DNA of 64,000 nucleotides, from the NCBI GenBank assembly GCA_963932145.1, contig OZ010599.1:41826095-41890094 (forward strand), given 5' to 3'. Source of the DNA: Acanthosepion lycidas. Taxonomy: Eukaryota > Mollusca > Cephalopoda > Sepiida > Sepiidae. Each line of letters starts with the position of its first letter. Positions within the stretch are counted from its first letter, which is position 1. A program made the translations under genes and the position numbers. Below, piece after piece: positions 1 through 10,261 of the stretch. The notes below the pieces were generated by a model. The model had not been told where the DNA came from, did not search any database, and saw nothing but the letters and a program-made list of their open reading frames with translations.

Positions 1-429
1 AAAAAAAACTAAAATTCCAATGTATTGTGGATCAGGCATGTTTGATTTGAAATTTGTCATTTTAAAATTAGTTTAGCCTAGATTTGAACTCTAATTGCTA
101 GCAAAAGAGCAAAATTTCTTAGCTGTGTACCTACAAAAGTAAACTACTTTGTTTGATGAAAATATGCCTATTTTAAACCAGTATCATCAACAGTGTTGCC
201 ATAGGTTTTTAACAAGGAACATGGCACTTTGCCAATTTTCACAAGAATACATTAAATCCCACATACCCAACGAATATCAATTTACAGCTGTTTCTAGATG
301 TCATTAATGGCATTTTATAAATTTCATTTTACACTTCTTCATATAATAAACTTATGGAGTCTCTCTGTTCTTTATGTGAATATAAACTACGATTTTTTTT
401 TTTTTTTGCAAACATTGATAAACATGCCT
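1..429. other. AT-rich stretch, no gene seen
   Basis: No coding pattern, structured RNA or recognisable repeat. One 60-residue open frame at 298-480 is low complexity with a poly-F run from a T tract and has no family resemblance. Confidence 0.6.
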
Positions 430-575
430 GCAATAAGACAGTGTCAAAAGGACTTTTTTGTCTTGACATTGCTTTTTTGACTACCTTTTAATAAAACCTA
501 AACATATGAAAGTAAATTTATACATTTTCTTTGTTCTTGGGAATTTATAACAAAAATAATAAACACTGTTTGTTT
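430..575 (-). repeat. Dispersed repeat R1, inverted copy
   Basis: Reverse complement of segments at 1560-1735 and 7325-7515. Shared landmarks are a block around TAAATTCTCAAGAACAAA followed by GTATAAATTCA and a run ending in AATAAACATTG-like sequence. Three copies within 8 kb indicate a dispersed repeat of unknown class; no terminal inverted repeats or tail were seen. Confidence 0.6.
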
Positions 576-625
576 ATTAGATTGTTTATTTACACTATTT
601 ATTTATTAGATTGTTTATTGAAATA

Positions 626-1083
626 TTCACACTGCTCAGACAGCACAGACTTCATTGTTTAGGCCACATCCACTGCAAGCCAGATGGCCATATCCCCAAC
701 GACCTCCTGTATGGAGAGTTGGCTTCTGGAAGGAGACCCACCGGGCAGCCACAGCTGCAGTACTGCAATGTTGTGAGACACAACATGAAAGCTGTGGACA
801 TCAAAACAGAGTCCTGGGAGATCCTGGCAGCTATACGATCCAAATGGAGAGGAACTCTGATCAAACACCTCAAGTCAGAGAAGGAGGAGCTGACACAAGT
901 CACCACGGAAAGGCAGGCCCGCAGAAAGCAAAGTGACAGCTTCAACAGACCAGAGACAGAACACACATGCAACCTCTGCAACAGAGATTGTCACTCCCAT
1001 ATCGGTATCTACAGTCACAGGCATTGATGCTCCAGCCAAGTAGACAACTAGGACCCATGGTCAATCCTGACAGAGGCCTATAA
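626..1083 (+). mobile_element. LINE (RTE-like) 3' fragment, reverse transcriptase C-terminus with zinc finger
   Basis: An open frame at 611-1027 reads HRLHCLGHIHCKPDGHIP, then LLYGELASGRRPTGQPQL, SWEILAAIRSKWRGTL and a terminal CNLCNRDCHSHIGIYSH. This order (LGH-H-R-IP, YGEL-GRR-GRPQLRYK-like, W-LA-RS-WR, C2H2-like finger) is the usual end of RTE-like LINE polyproteins common in invertebrate genomes. The reverse transcriptase core and endonuclease are absent, so this is a 5'-truncated dead copy. The first residues come from flanking DNA, so the in-frame Met is not a real start. A short 3' UTR follows to about 1083. Confidence 0.85.
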
Positions 1084-1559
1084 AATTGAAATGGCTGGTA
1101 AAACATCAGCTAATTGCTGATAGATTCAAACTTTATAAAATGGAAAATAATAAGCATTTCCTTATAGTTGGTTCACATATTTTAGTAATTTAGTAAATGT
1201 TTATAAATTTATGAATAAAAAATTGTGTTCACATTTATTTCTTAATAAATTGGTAAATGATAAATATTGCATTGCATTAGTTATAATTGTATTAGTTTTT
1301 AGAATGTTGAAAATAAAAATTATTCTTGTAAATAAAAAATCTAATAAATATGCTAGAAGTGATTTTGTTTGCAAAGCAAAAATTTTATCCTGCCACTGCA
1401 AGTGACTCAAATGAATGAATAATAGCATGTTTGATTTTTGCAGTTGTGTTGTCATATCCTGCTATGGCAACAGAAAATGACCATGATTGAAATTAAGTAG
1501 TGCAGTAGAGGAGCCTTGAAAAGCAATGCAATGGAAAGGAAAGTAGTGAATAATGCAGA
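1084..1559. other. AT-rich spacer, nothing recognised
   Basis: No coding pattern or repeat signature. Short open frames on both strands overlap each other and have random composition. Confidence 0.5.
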
Positions 1560-1735
1560 GTGTTAAAGGTTAATATTTTTGTTGTAAATTCTCAAGAACA
1601 AAAAAATGTATAAATTCACTTTCATCACATATTTAGGTTTTATGCCAAATCTAATTTAATGGTTTTTAAAAACAATAAGCATTGTCAGAGTGAAAGTTGT
1701 TAAAAAAATGGTGTTATGGGAAAAAACTTTCTTTT
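1560..1735 (+). repeat. Dispersed repeat R1, direct copy
   Basis: Matches 7325-7515 in the same direction and 430-575 inverted. The alignable core runs from TTTTGTTGTAAATTCTC through the AACAATAAGCATTG region to the run before CTTTCTTTT. No coding content. Confidence 0.6.
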
Positions 1736-3108
1736 GATGCTCCATCATTTTGTAGGCATGTTTATCCATGTTTACCATTTTACATTTTTTTAAATTTTGG
1801 TCTTATGGGGTTTTTTTTTTTTATTGTTGACATCATTTCTGATTTATAGGATATTTATATCCATTTTGGGAAATTGGTCTTCTCTGCTCTTTCTTGTTCA
1901 TCATCTCTGTTTCCTTCTCTTTCTTTTTTACCAACTCAGACTTATTATTTTATAACACACACGCACATACTAAAAATGTTTTTTTATGTATCCACATTTT
2001 AAAAAAATGTGTTAGTAATCCTGCACAGGTATGGTAAGAATTCTCAAGAGGAACAGCTTTAATGGAAGTGGAGGTGTGTTTGCTTTTTTGTCTTCCAGTT
2101 ACTTAATGAATTCGATGCCATATCTCTTTATTCATGTAACAGAATCTTTAGAAACCTTCAGTAATAAAAGAAGGACTAAGTTTGCTTTTAAGTTCTCAAA
2201 CCTGAAAAATCAATTTTGAATAAAAATTGAAAAATCCCTATCCTGATTTGTCATCGTTTTCAAATGGTTTCTACAATTTCATACACCCACCATACTAAAA
2301 TATTGCAAAGAATTATTTATGCAAAGAACATCTTGTCTAACTGGTATATTCTTTTTCTACTGAACAAAAACATGTGAATTCATGCATTTTATCTGTAAAT
2401 CTTAACTCACCTTGAATATGACCACATGAAGTGAGTTATACCATAGCCTGGAGTCAGGTTAATTTACAGTTGACTATATTTTCATAAAAGAGTAAAGGCT
2501 TCATTTAATCTAATATATATTTGCAAGTGCATGTGTCTTAGATGTCTAAAACTGATAACATTTATAAATAGAAAAAATAAATACTGCATAATTAGAGCTA
2601 AATCTGTGTTGATATAAGGTAGAAAGAGTGTGCATGGAAAGTAAGTTTCCTTCAGGATTTCTGAAGTGGTTTAAAAAAAACTTTATGAATGACCTAAAAA
2701 TTGTCCAAGTTTATTGAAGGTTGAGTTCCTAGAGGATTTCACTGCATATATAAATGATAAATTTATACAGCTACTATTGGGAAAACAGCAGCAATAAAGC
2801 TTTCATCAAATTATGGCTCTGGAGTGAGGCATGATTTTAAGGCAGAATCATCATTATCACTACCACAGGGTACCCCAGATGTATATACCAATACCACCAG
2901 ACATTTTGGTTTTCTATCATTGGGAATGTCAGATCCATGCAGATGTTTCCTCTGTCTGCTTTTGGAGCCTCCTACATATATATGACAAAATAGAAAAATT
3001 TATTTTTGCAACATGTTTCATTTCTTTGTACTGGGATATGGGATACCAGCAATAAATATTTTCATAGCACCTGTTCTGATTAACTTTTTTCCTTATTGCA
3101 TTGAATGC
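1736..3108. other. AT-rich intergenic sequence, nothing recognised
   Basis: Frames at 2031-2219 and 2831-3055 are short, without family motifs and with ordinary AT-driven composition. A segment at 2983-3010 resembles 6671-6700 (GACAAAATAGAAAAA followed by TTATTTTTGCAA), so part of this DNA is repeat-derived. Confidence 0.45.
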
Positions 3109-3431
3109 ATAAATTTAATTGTGCTTCTAGATTTGCATTTAATTCTCATTATTTTACTATTGAACTAGCTAGATGCAACCATCACTTCTATTCTAACAGT
3201 TTATATTCGCACATTCTTTTCTTGCCTGTGCAATTCTATTCTGATTTCTTGCTTCCCGACCAAAAATTTAAATGCAATGTCAATTGTCATCTTCTGTCTT
3301 CCTGAATCCTATTCCTTTATTGTCCTTTTACTCCTCACTAAAATCTACTCATTCTTTTTCACTACCTATAACCCCTGCATCCTAGTGGCACTATTGTTTT
3401 GCTTAGGGTGAAATGATTAAAAAAAAAAAAG
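3109..3431 (+). mobile_element. LINE family A (CR1/Jockey-like) 3' end
   Basis: Collinear with 8990-9312: an AGCACAG-like start, a TTGAGCTGGCTAGATG-like segment, CTATTCTAACAGTTT, ACCAAAAATTTAAATGCAATG, and the terminal signature CTAGTGGC...CTTGCTT-GGGTGAAATGATT followed by an A tract. Only the last codons and 3' UTR of the reverse transcriptase ORF remain. The same tail recurs at 9938, 36799, 40690 (minus) and 61020, defining a family of 5'-truncated insertions. Confidence 0.75.
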
Positions 3432-3609
3432 CAAGGACCAATGTTTGATCTAATATATTATAAAATACACAAAATAAATTGCTTTGGAAAACTTGACAGT
3501 TCCAAAAGTCCACAGCAAAGGAGTGAAGATGCAAACGGTGTAATAGTTAACAACACAAAGAATGGAATCAGTGATTAGGTATACACACCTCCATTTAACC
3601 AATTAGTTA

Positions 3610-4275
3610 GTACAAAGTTGGGCCATAAGTTTCTAAATTTAATTGACAAAGATTTCCTGAAAAGCAATCCCCTTAGTAAAATTTTTTATATAAATACATT
3701 AATACTTAGCTATAGTTGTACTAATAATCTTGAGAAAATAATAAATTTGCACAACAATAAAATACTTAATTTAACAATAACAATAATAACCATAATGCAA
3801 GTACTAATTCTAATATGGTTAAGGATAGCAAACAATATAATTGTAGGAATTTTAACCAATGCCCATTGTCTAACAAATGCTTGACGAAATCCCTTGTGTA
3901 TATGTATTATATTTCTTCAATAGAAAATCAAAGGATTGAAAAATTTTATATTGGCAGCACAATGAACACTTTCAAAGATTATTGGTATAAGCACCTATCT
4001 TTTTTCACTTATGCTACTTCTCAAAATAGAACTTCACTTTCAAAATATTTTTGGAAGTTGAAAGAAGAAAATAAAGTCCCTAAAGTTAAATGCAAAATTT
4101 TAAAACTAGCTAGAACATGTAGATCCTTATATGAACCTTGTTTCCTGTGTTTACAGGAGAAAATGCAGATAATTAAATTTTTAAATAGGGACAAGTTGTT
4201 AAATCAAAGATTCAAACTAACCATTAATTGTAACCCTATTTTGGCTTTGGCCCTACAATCTTGCTAAACTTTAAA
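3610..4275 (+). mobile_element. Penelope-like element, linker and GIY-YIG endonuclease remnant
   Basis: Two frames join here. The first (from 3618) reads FLNLIDKDFLKSNPLSKIF, then SYSCTNNLEKIINLHNNKIL, the linker between reverse transcriptase and endonuclease in Penelope-like elements. The second (to 4267) gives NCRNFNQCPLSNKCLTK, FYIGSTMNTF, SKYFWKLKEEN and CFLCLQEK, i.e. the Cys-rich lead-in, YIG box and CxxC of the endonuclease. A frameshift falls in the Asn-rich linker near 3760-3785. The Arg usually found after NTFK is not evident (DYWYKH), so the nuclease is probably dead. The reverse transcriptase is missing: a 5'-truncated relic. Confidence 0.82.
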
Positions 4276-4370
4276 ATTTAATAATCACTTCTTTTATGAG
4301 GAATAACCTTGTGGTAATATTTTATATAAAGGTATATACGTTCGGTTGATGTTTTATCACTTTCTATTTT

Positions 4371-4408
4371 TTTGTTTATTAATATTATATATAATATTAA
4401 TAAACAAA
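4371..4408. repeat. 38-bp perfect palindrome
   Basis: Left arm starts TTTGTTTATTAATATTAT and the right arm is its exact reverse complement, with AT at the centre. It lies about 100 bp past the Penelope-like fragment, in very AT-rich DNA. It could form a hairpin or cruciform; function unknown. Confidence 0.75.
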
Positions 4409-4439
4409 ATATATTATTTATAAAACGCAATATATATTA

Positions 4440-4899
4440 TATATAAAATGCTTTAGTTAGCTGTTATACTCTATTAAGTCTATTTTTTATATACTTTATT
4501 ATCTTATTATTTTATTTTTTATATGATTTATTTATATGATCTATGTACTTTTAAGTTTACTTTTTTTCTTTTTTATGTTTTGATTTAATTTTCTATTTTT
4601 CAGTTTTGTAATTTTGATAAATGTTTCCTGTTCTTTCTTTCTTTTATTTCTTAAAGGTTTTTTTATTTACATACTTTTAAATAATTATTGTTAAATTATG
4701 CTGCATCTTCAGTAAAAAATGTCAACCATTTGTATATCATGACATTGTATCAAAATTCTATTTCAAATAGACTGTATGTATCTGTTGTATTTTGAATATA
4801 TCCTTCACAACATCTTACTTAATATAAACTATTTTTGATTGGCTAATCAATTCTCAACATATCTTGTCTAGCTTCTTTACATTTCTATGTCATTCTTAT
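4440..4899. other. AT-rich spacer after Penelope-like relic
   Basis: Very low GC, many TATT and TTTAT runs. May include 3' sequence of the preceding element; no second copy was found in the window to prove it. Confidence 0.4.
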
Positions 4900-5125
4900 A
4901 TTTATCTTTCCCTCTTTTTCTTTTTCTTAGGAGAAGAGACTATATCTGGTATCTTTCTTTCCTTCTCACTTTTCTTATTTTCTTCTTTAGCAAAGATTAT
5001 ATATGGTCTTTTTTTCTTTTCTCCTTTTTTTGACTACATCTTGTGTCTTTCTTTCCTTTTTCATTTTAGATGAGACTATATCTTATGTGTTTCTTTCTTG
5101 CTTTTCTTATTTTCTTTTTCTTTTT
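4900..5125 (+). repeat. Pyrimidine-rich degenerate tandem repeat
   Basis: About four imperfect units of 60-70 bp, each with a GACTATATCT-like segment followed by TTTCTTTCCTT and CTTTTCTTATTTTC. Strong T/C bias on the plus strand. The hydrophobic open frame across it follows from composition. Confidence 0.6.
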
Positions 5126-5272
5126 TCAATGAAAAGAGATTCTAAATAAATTTAAAAATTGTAATAACCATCATTTACCACCACCTGATGAGATGCAATG
5201 ATATGCATCAAAATGTGAATGCATTTATGTAGTGGTTACCTTTGTTCAAATGTAATATCCTATAATAAAGAA

Positions 5273-5330
<58 letters not shown>
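5273..5330. repeat. (TA)n microsatellite
   Basis: Uninterrupted TA dinucleotides, directly followed by GGGCCTGAGGATTGCAT, the same 17 bases that follow the TA tract ending at 5784. Confidence 0.95.
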
Positions 5331-5332
<2 letters not shown>

Positions 5333-5426
5333 GCCTGAGGATTGCATATATATATATGAAGAAAAATATACAGAAAAAACAAACAAAAATCCTTATATGC
5401 AATTATGCTGTTTTAATGTTAATATA

Positions 5427-5472
5427 ATGTCAACGTCGGACGTTTCGGTCTAATAAACCATCTTCAGGACAT
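5427..5472 (-). ncRNA. Hammerhead-ribozyme-like motif, left arm
   Basis: On the minus strand: helix I strand ATGTC, core CTGAAGA (fits CUGANGA), one extra T, helix II GGT/ACC with a 7-nt loop, then GAAA, helix III ACGT/ACGT with loop CCG, T at the cleavage position, and helix I partner GACAT. Helices I and III pair perfectly. The extra T between core and helix II departs from the minimal motif and may weaken it. Penelope-like elements are known to encode hammerhead motifs. Cleavage activity is unproven. Confidence 0.6.
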
Positions 5473-5591
5473 ATTCATAAAATATAATTAACATTATCAA
5501 TTCAACATGACAAAGACGATGGACATAAGAACAAGACTTATCCAAACAGATAACTGATAACTTTGTCATGTTGAATTGATAATGTATGAAT

Positions 5592-5637
5592 ATGTCCTGA
5601 AGATGGTTTATTAGACCAAAACATCCGACGTTGACAT
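5592..5637 (+). ncRNA. Decayed hammerhead-like motif, right arm
   Basis: Same architecture as the left-arm motif, in the opposite orientation. The conserved GAAA reads AAAA because of a G-to-A change, and helix III has one mismatch (CAT against ACG), so cleavage would be expected to be lost. Helix I (ATGTC/GACAT) is intact. Confidence 0.5.
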
Positions 5638-5737
5638 TATATTAACATTAAAACAGCATAATTGCATATAAGGATTTTTGTTTGTTTTTTCCGTATATTT
5701 TTCTTCATACTGTCGGATCTATATCCATATATTTGCT

Positions 5738-5740
<3 letters not shown>

Positions 5741-5784
<44 letters not shown>
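5741..5784. repeat. (TA)n microsatellite
   Basis: Pure TA run immediately before the second hammerhead-like sequence type. Confidence 0.95.
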
Positions 5785-5785
<1 letters not shown>

Positions 5786-5786
<1 letters not shown>

Positions 5787-5824
5787 GCCTGAGGATTGCA
5801 TCTAGCATGAAACAGACTGCCGCC
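5786..5824 (+). ncRNA. Second hammerhead-like type in a repeat terminus
   Basis: GGC, core CTGAGGA, short helix TGC/GCA, GAAA, CAG/CTG helix, then C and GCC, so helix I could be GGC/GCC. The helix II base is mismatched (T-T) and helix III has one mismatch. The flank down to TGTTCACTTTTATATTTATA is homologous to the reverse complement of 38195-38268, proving it belongs to a dispersed repeat. Ribozyme assignment is tentative. Confidence 0.4.
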
Positions 5825-5859
5825 TCTAAGTGTTGACTTCTATGTTCACTTTTATATTT

Positions 5860-5860
<1 letters not shown>

Positions 5861-5903
<43 letters not shown>
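5861..5903. repeat. (TA)n microsatellite
   Basis: TA run after the repeat terminus; third TA tract within 650 bp. Confidence 0.95.
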
Positions 5904-5905
<2 letters not shown>

Positions 5906-5984
5906 CTAAGCATCGCCTATAGGATGTTCATAGGATTTCACTGAAAACAAAAATCAGTATCTATTGATCTATTGAGCAGTCATT

Positions 5985-6599
5985 CTCACCACACTTTTTA
6001 TGGGTCAGTATCATGAATGCCATACAGGACACACATCAATCAACTTGATGCTTTTCATAAATGCTGTATTTATTCAATATGCGGTTATACATGGCAGGAC
6101 AAAATCTCTAACCCTGATCTTTTCATCAAATGTGGCATCAGTGGTATCAAATGCCTTCTGATGCAATCACAGTTCAGATGGGCTGGTCATGTCATCAGAA
6201 TGAATCATGATCGCATACCGAAAATCCTCATGTATAGCCAAATTTTTCGTAATGTAGGCCATCCTTGGTTATGCTTCAAGGACAAACTTAAATACAATTT
6301 AAATGCTACAAACATCCCTATAGAAGAGTTCGAACTTGCTGTTGAAAACCAAGTAAACTGGAGAAATACCTGCTACCAAGGTACAACTAACTTTGAAAAG
6401 AATCATCTCAACCATCTTGGAGAATTAAAAACCAACACTAAATCTCAGGCTAATACATCAGCCAATATGAGAGCCAACCCTTCAGCATGTCCCCCATGTA
6501 GACTTGTTTGCAAATCCCATGCAGGATTGTTGTCTCATATGAAACATAAACATAAAAATGAACTGAAAGACACTCACACGGTGAAAATGACAGGAGAGT

Positions 6600-6602
<3 letters not shown>
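5985..6602 (+). mobile_element. LINE (RTE-like) reverse transcriptase C-terminus with C2H2 finger
   Basis: A long open frame (6017 to the TA tract) reads PYRTHINQLDAFHKCC, then GYTWQDKISN, FRWAGHVIRMNHDRIPK, FKDKLKYNLNATNI, WRNTCYQGTTNFE and the finger CPPCRLVCKSHAGLLSHMKH. Upstream FYGSVS continues the frame as the LLYGSESW-like box, broken by a stop in place of the Trp. This is the thumb and C-terminal part of an RTE-like LINE, same family as the minus-strand copies at 21020-21845 and 59560-59905. The catalytic core is missing. The frame then runs into a TA repeat, giving a meaningless IYIY tail. Confidence 0.88.

Positions 6603-6604
<2 letters not shown>

Positions 6605-6650
<46 letters not shown>
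6605..6650. repeat. (TA)n microsatellite at LINE 3' end
   Basis: TA run that directly ends the LINE fragment, as expected where an RTE-type element terminates in a short simple repeat rather than poly(A). Confidence 0.9.
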
Positions 6651-6654
<4 letters not shown>

Positions 6655-7010
6655 AGGTTAACTGAATTGACAAAATAGAAAAACTTATTTTTGCAATGTG
6701 TTCTATTTCTTCAGGAACTTCATCAAAGACAAAATGCAAAGATTTATTAAGAGAAATCAGTATTTGTACATACAGATAAAGTCAGAAAATCATTGAGAAA
6801 ATGATATGTGTTCAAATTCAGATTCGAGAATATCCAAAAATATCCAAAAAGCTTTCAATGTTATAGAAAAGAAACAAAAATTATGAAAGATGTTAAGTGA
6901 TGTAATTGATGTGGGTAACCAAACGCTAATTTTTGTAATGATTATTATTATTATCTTATAATTTCTCTTGTCCCTCTCTTAGTTCATTTGTTAGCACATA
7001 CATTATACCC

Positions 7011-7235
7011 TGTCAATACTTTCATAAATAATGGACTATTCCATTTTAATCATGTGGAAAGAGGGAAAAGATATATCAGAGATGCTACTTGGTTTCAGTG
7101 AGAAAAAGAAAGAAAGAAACACCTTGCCAATATCTCATAAATAATGGACTGTTCCATTTTTATTGTGAGGAAAGACAGAAAAGACATATCAGAGATGCTG
7201 TTTGATTTCAATAAGAAAAAGAAAGAATGCAAAAT
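7011..7235 (+). repeat. Tandem duplication, period about 113 bp
   Basis: Two collinear copies share CATAAATAATGGACT, TTCCATTTT, ATATCAGAGATGCT and AAGAAAAAGAAAGAA. Non-coding; no link to a known element. Confidence 0.75.
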
Positions 7236-7324
7236 TCAAACAGGAAAGCTGAAAATTTTTCATTGGTACAAGTTATTATTATTATATGAGGTAAATTAAG
7301 CATTTTAATTCAATGCAAGATGAA

Positions 7325-7515
7325 AGAATTGAATAAAATAGTGTTTATTATTTTTGTTGTAAATTCTCAAGAACAAAGAAAATGTATAAATTCACACTCA
7401 TGTCTTTAGGTTTTATTAAAATTCTAATCTTCACTTTTTAAAACAATAAACATTGCTCAGGAGTGAAGGCAGTTAAAATAATAGCAGTTTGAAGGAAAAA
7501 CTGTCTTTTTTTTAT
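7325..7515 (+). repeat. Dispersed repeat R1, direct copy
   Basis: Third R1 copy; aligns with 1560-1735 and with the reverse complement of 430-575. The homology begins at a GTGTTTATTATTTTTGTTG-like edge present in all three. Confidence 0.6.
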
Positions 7516-8514
7516 TGCAGTCATTAAAGTTTGCCGTTACTTATTTATTTGAAGGTTAAGTTTTTAATTACTTTTTCTTTTTAATGAAAAAATATCTCTT
7601 TATTTTTTGTTTTTTTAATTAAAAAATGTTTATGGTTTATTTATTTATTTAAATTTCAGCAAGTCAATAAAATGTTTTCTTTACTGTAGACTGATGACAG
7701 AAAGATATGGGTTGAGATGTTGATTTTCAGCAATTTCTTATATATGTTGAAATTTTGGTATTGATTGGATACTCTGCAGTACAGACTAAACTAAACAACA
7801 CCCCTAATACACAAAGTAATAAAAATACATCACAAAACTGGTTGCATTGTATTCTACTCTATGTCTATACTGGTTTGAAAATATCACTAAGTGCTAGTTA
7901 GTTTATAACATAAACACTAGGCACTGATATTTCACAGTCTTCAAATTGTATACATATGTCAACAGCAGGCTATGTAAGTTTCATAAAGATGTATAATTAT
8001 GCCAGCTGCAGAAGAAGTGTTAATAAGATAGACTTGTATTTGCTTGAGTGTATTCAGAAAGGACTGAGGGTTGATTGTGCATTTGCATAAATATAACAAA
8101 ATTCTGATATATGTATTTGTGTATGTGTATTTACATATAAACCTATTTCTGTGTGTCTTTCTGTCAATATATAGATATGTGTGTGTGCACGTAAATAAAC
8201 TATGAATTTAAGTAAAACCTTTTGAAAAGAGATTAAGCCTGTCTAAACTTGATTATTCAATGACCATATGGCATTGACATTAGGGAGAAGACAATTTACT
8301 CAACTTCAGAAAGGTTGGAGAGTTGGCTTTTTGTAGCCAAAAATTAAGCATGCAATCAATGTATAAATATTGTAATTTTATCTTTACTGACTTACATTAA
8401 TGTTGTTCTGATCATTCAGAAATTTACATAAAGAATTAACCCTATTTAAGTTTTCATTCTTGAAATGGAAGTTTCTTCCTGGTAGAAATACATTATTGTA
8501 ACCCCAGAAAAAAA
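7516..8514. other. AT-rich spacer, nothing recognised
   Basis: Short T and A runs and a few TG steps near 8110-8190. No coding or repeat signature seen. Confidence 0.45.
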
Positions 8515-9312
8515 TGGTTAGTTAATTTTAATGCCTCCAAAACTAATCTCCATTAATCATTTGAGAGACCCCTCTCTGCTGTCCATCAGCATAGGTGATG
8601 CTAACCTCCAGGAAGGTGACTCGTTGTGCCTTCTTGGGCTGACATTCTCAGTTGACATGAAGTGGAAAGACTATATTGAATCCATTACTAGGTCAGTTGC
8701 TAAGAAAATTGATTCACTGTACGAGACAAATTTTCTCTCCAGAATCTATTCTACATATCTATACATCTGCCATTCATCCATGTTTAAAATATTGCTACTG
8801 CATATGGTCTGGTGCCCCTGCTATTTACCTTGAACTAATCCAAAGAAGAATCAGCAATATCTTTGGTCCTGATCTGGTGGCTTGGTTACAGTCACTTTCC
8901 CACCACAGTAAGGTTGTCCCTCTATGCCTTTTCTATAAATACTTTCATGGTAATTGTTCAGATGAGCTCTTCCCTATGGTACCTAGACTTTTTGAATTTA
9001 AGCACAGTACTAGACTGATCTCAAGATCTCATTAATTTACAGTTGAGCTGGCTCGATGTAGCCATAAATTCTATGCTAACAGTTTCTGTTCTCACACTTC
9101 TCACTTGTGGAACTCCATTCTGGCTCCATGATTTCCAACCAACTTTAATCTTCAAAAATTTAAATGCAATGTCAATCACTATCTGCTGTCCTCCTGTCTT
9201 TTCCCTTCTTGCTCATTATTAATGTTTCTGTTCATAATTCTTCCACACCTTATAACCCCTTGTGTCTTTATGGCTTTATTGCTTTGCTTGGAGTGATACT
9301 GATTAAAAAAAA
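8515..9312 (+). mobile_element. LINE family A (CR1/Jockey-like) fragment, reverse transcriptase C-terminal third
   Basis: Reads WLVNFNASKTNL, then LLGLTFSVDMKWKDYIESI, ARxxGSL-like RSVAKKIDSLY, FSPESILHIYTSAIHPCLKY, IWSGAP, LIQRR, FGPDLVAWLQSLSHHSKV, CLFYKYFHGNCSDELFP, VPRLFEFKHSTR, crossing at least one frameshift near 8700. This is the region after the YADD box in CR1/Jockey-like reverse transcriptases. It ends in the family's 3' UTR signature (GTGTCTTTATGGC, GCTTTGCTTGGAGTGATA) and an A tract at 9306-9312. 5'-truncated and frameshifted, hence inactive. Confidence 0.87.
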
Positions 9313-9489
9313 AAGAAAGAAAAATAATAGAAGGAATATCCCACAGTGATTCTCACAGTCATCTTTGTGTAAGTAATGTTCAAAATCATACTTTTCTTTA
9401 TAGAGAACAACCTTCAGTGCATCTTTCCAATCATCTCATACACTATATTCTATCCAAACCTTTTGTATTTAATTAGTTTAAAGTTTCCT

Positions 9490-9782
9490 ATTCCATATTT
9501 CACCAGTTCTGACCTTAATTGTTAAGACACTCCATGCCATGCATATTGTAGCAAACCACTTTCATTCTCTTTATATTCCATTGACGAGATGTAAGTTCCA
9601 CTTGAGCACTTTCTTCCTATAAACTGCTGCTTTGTGGAACTGACTCCAAAGAGGATGCTTCCTCAATAACTACAATCTTAATTTGTTCAGTTTAGGGTTA
9701 ACCATTATCTTCTCCATATATCTCCATAAACTGTGTGTCTGGGGTCTTGTACAGGGTAAACATCAATGTAAAAAAAAAAAAT
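9490..9782 (+). mobile_element. LINE family B (CR1-like) 3' end
   Basis: Collinear with 13790-14062: CACCAGTTCTGACC, CATTGACGAGATGTAAGTTCC, AATCTTAATTTGTTCA-GTTTAGGGTTAAC, CATAAACTGTG, CTTGTACAGGGTAAACAT and an A tract. Encoded remnants correspond to the basic C-terminal tail of the reverse transcriptase. The tail differs from family A, so these are separate families. Confidence 0.72.
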
Positions 9783-9937
9783 TAATTTCAACCTAGATAC
9801 CATTCATGCCAGGCAACTTACCTCCATTCAGCTTCTTTATACCGTTTTAGGAAATCCTTCTTCAATATGTTCTTTGGTGGGATTACAAGAAATCGAGTTA
9901 GCAAACTCATCATTAACTTATGAAGGCCTCTTGATTA

Positions 9938-10054
9938 CTCTTTTCCCTTCTTGCTCATTATTAATGTTTCTGTTCCTAATTCTTCCACACCCTATAACCC
10001 TTTGTGTCTTAGTGGCTTAATGCCTTGCATGGGGTGATACAAATTTTAAAAAAA
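9938..10054 (+). mobile_element. LINE family A 3' tail
   Basis: Nearly repeats 9196-9310 (TTTTCCCTTCTTGCTCATT, CTATAACCCTTTGTGTCTT, GGGGTGATAC, short A tract). Non-coding 3' UTR only. Confidence 0.72.
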
Positions 10055-10261
10055 TGAATTTAGAATTATCAAATGTTCAGGACATTTCCAGATATTTATT
10101 GTTTCACTAATGTGCTTTGGATCCAAAGGCACTGGCTGCTCAGTCAATGAATACTGAATGTTTCCATATAAGAAAATGGCTAATATTACCATCACAGTTA
10201 CCTTTGGAATAGTGAAAGGTGCCTTCTAAAGTCTAAATAAAGTATTAAGAAACAGGAAAAT

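Larger units (their letters stand above)
5356..5708. repeat. Large imperfect inverted repeat of Penelope-type terminal sequence
   Basis: Left arm 5356-5515 and right arm 5561-5708 are reverse complements apart from a roughly 13-nt insertion in the left arm and scattered substitutions; the loop is about 45 nt. Each arm carries a CTGAAGATGGTTTATTAGAC block and a CGACGTTGACAT block. Terminal repeats of Penelope-like elements often occur as such inverted or partial-tandem arrangements and can hold hammerhead ribozyme motifs, so two head-to-head element ends are the likeliest origin. Confidence 0.75.

Noticed and set aside
5208-6739. Frames with IYIYIY runs
   Set aside because: Translated TA microsatellites attached to unrelated flanks.
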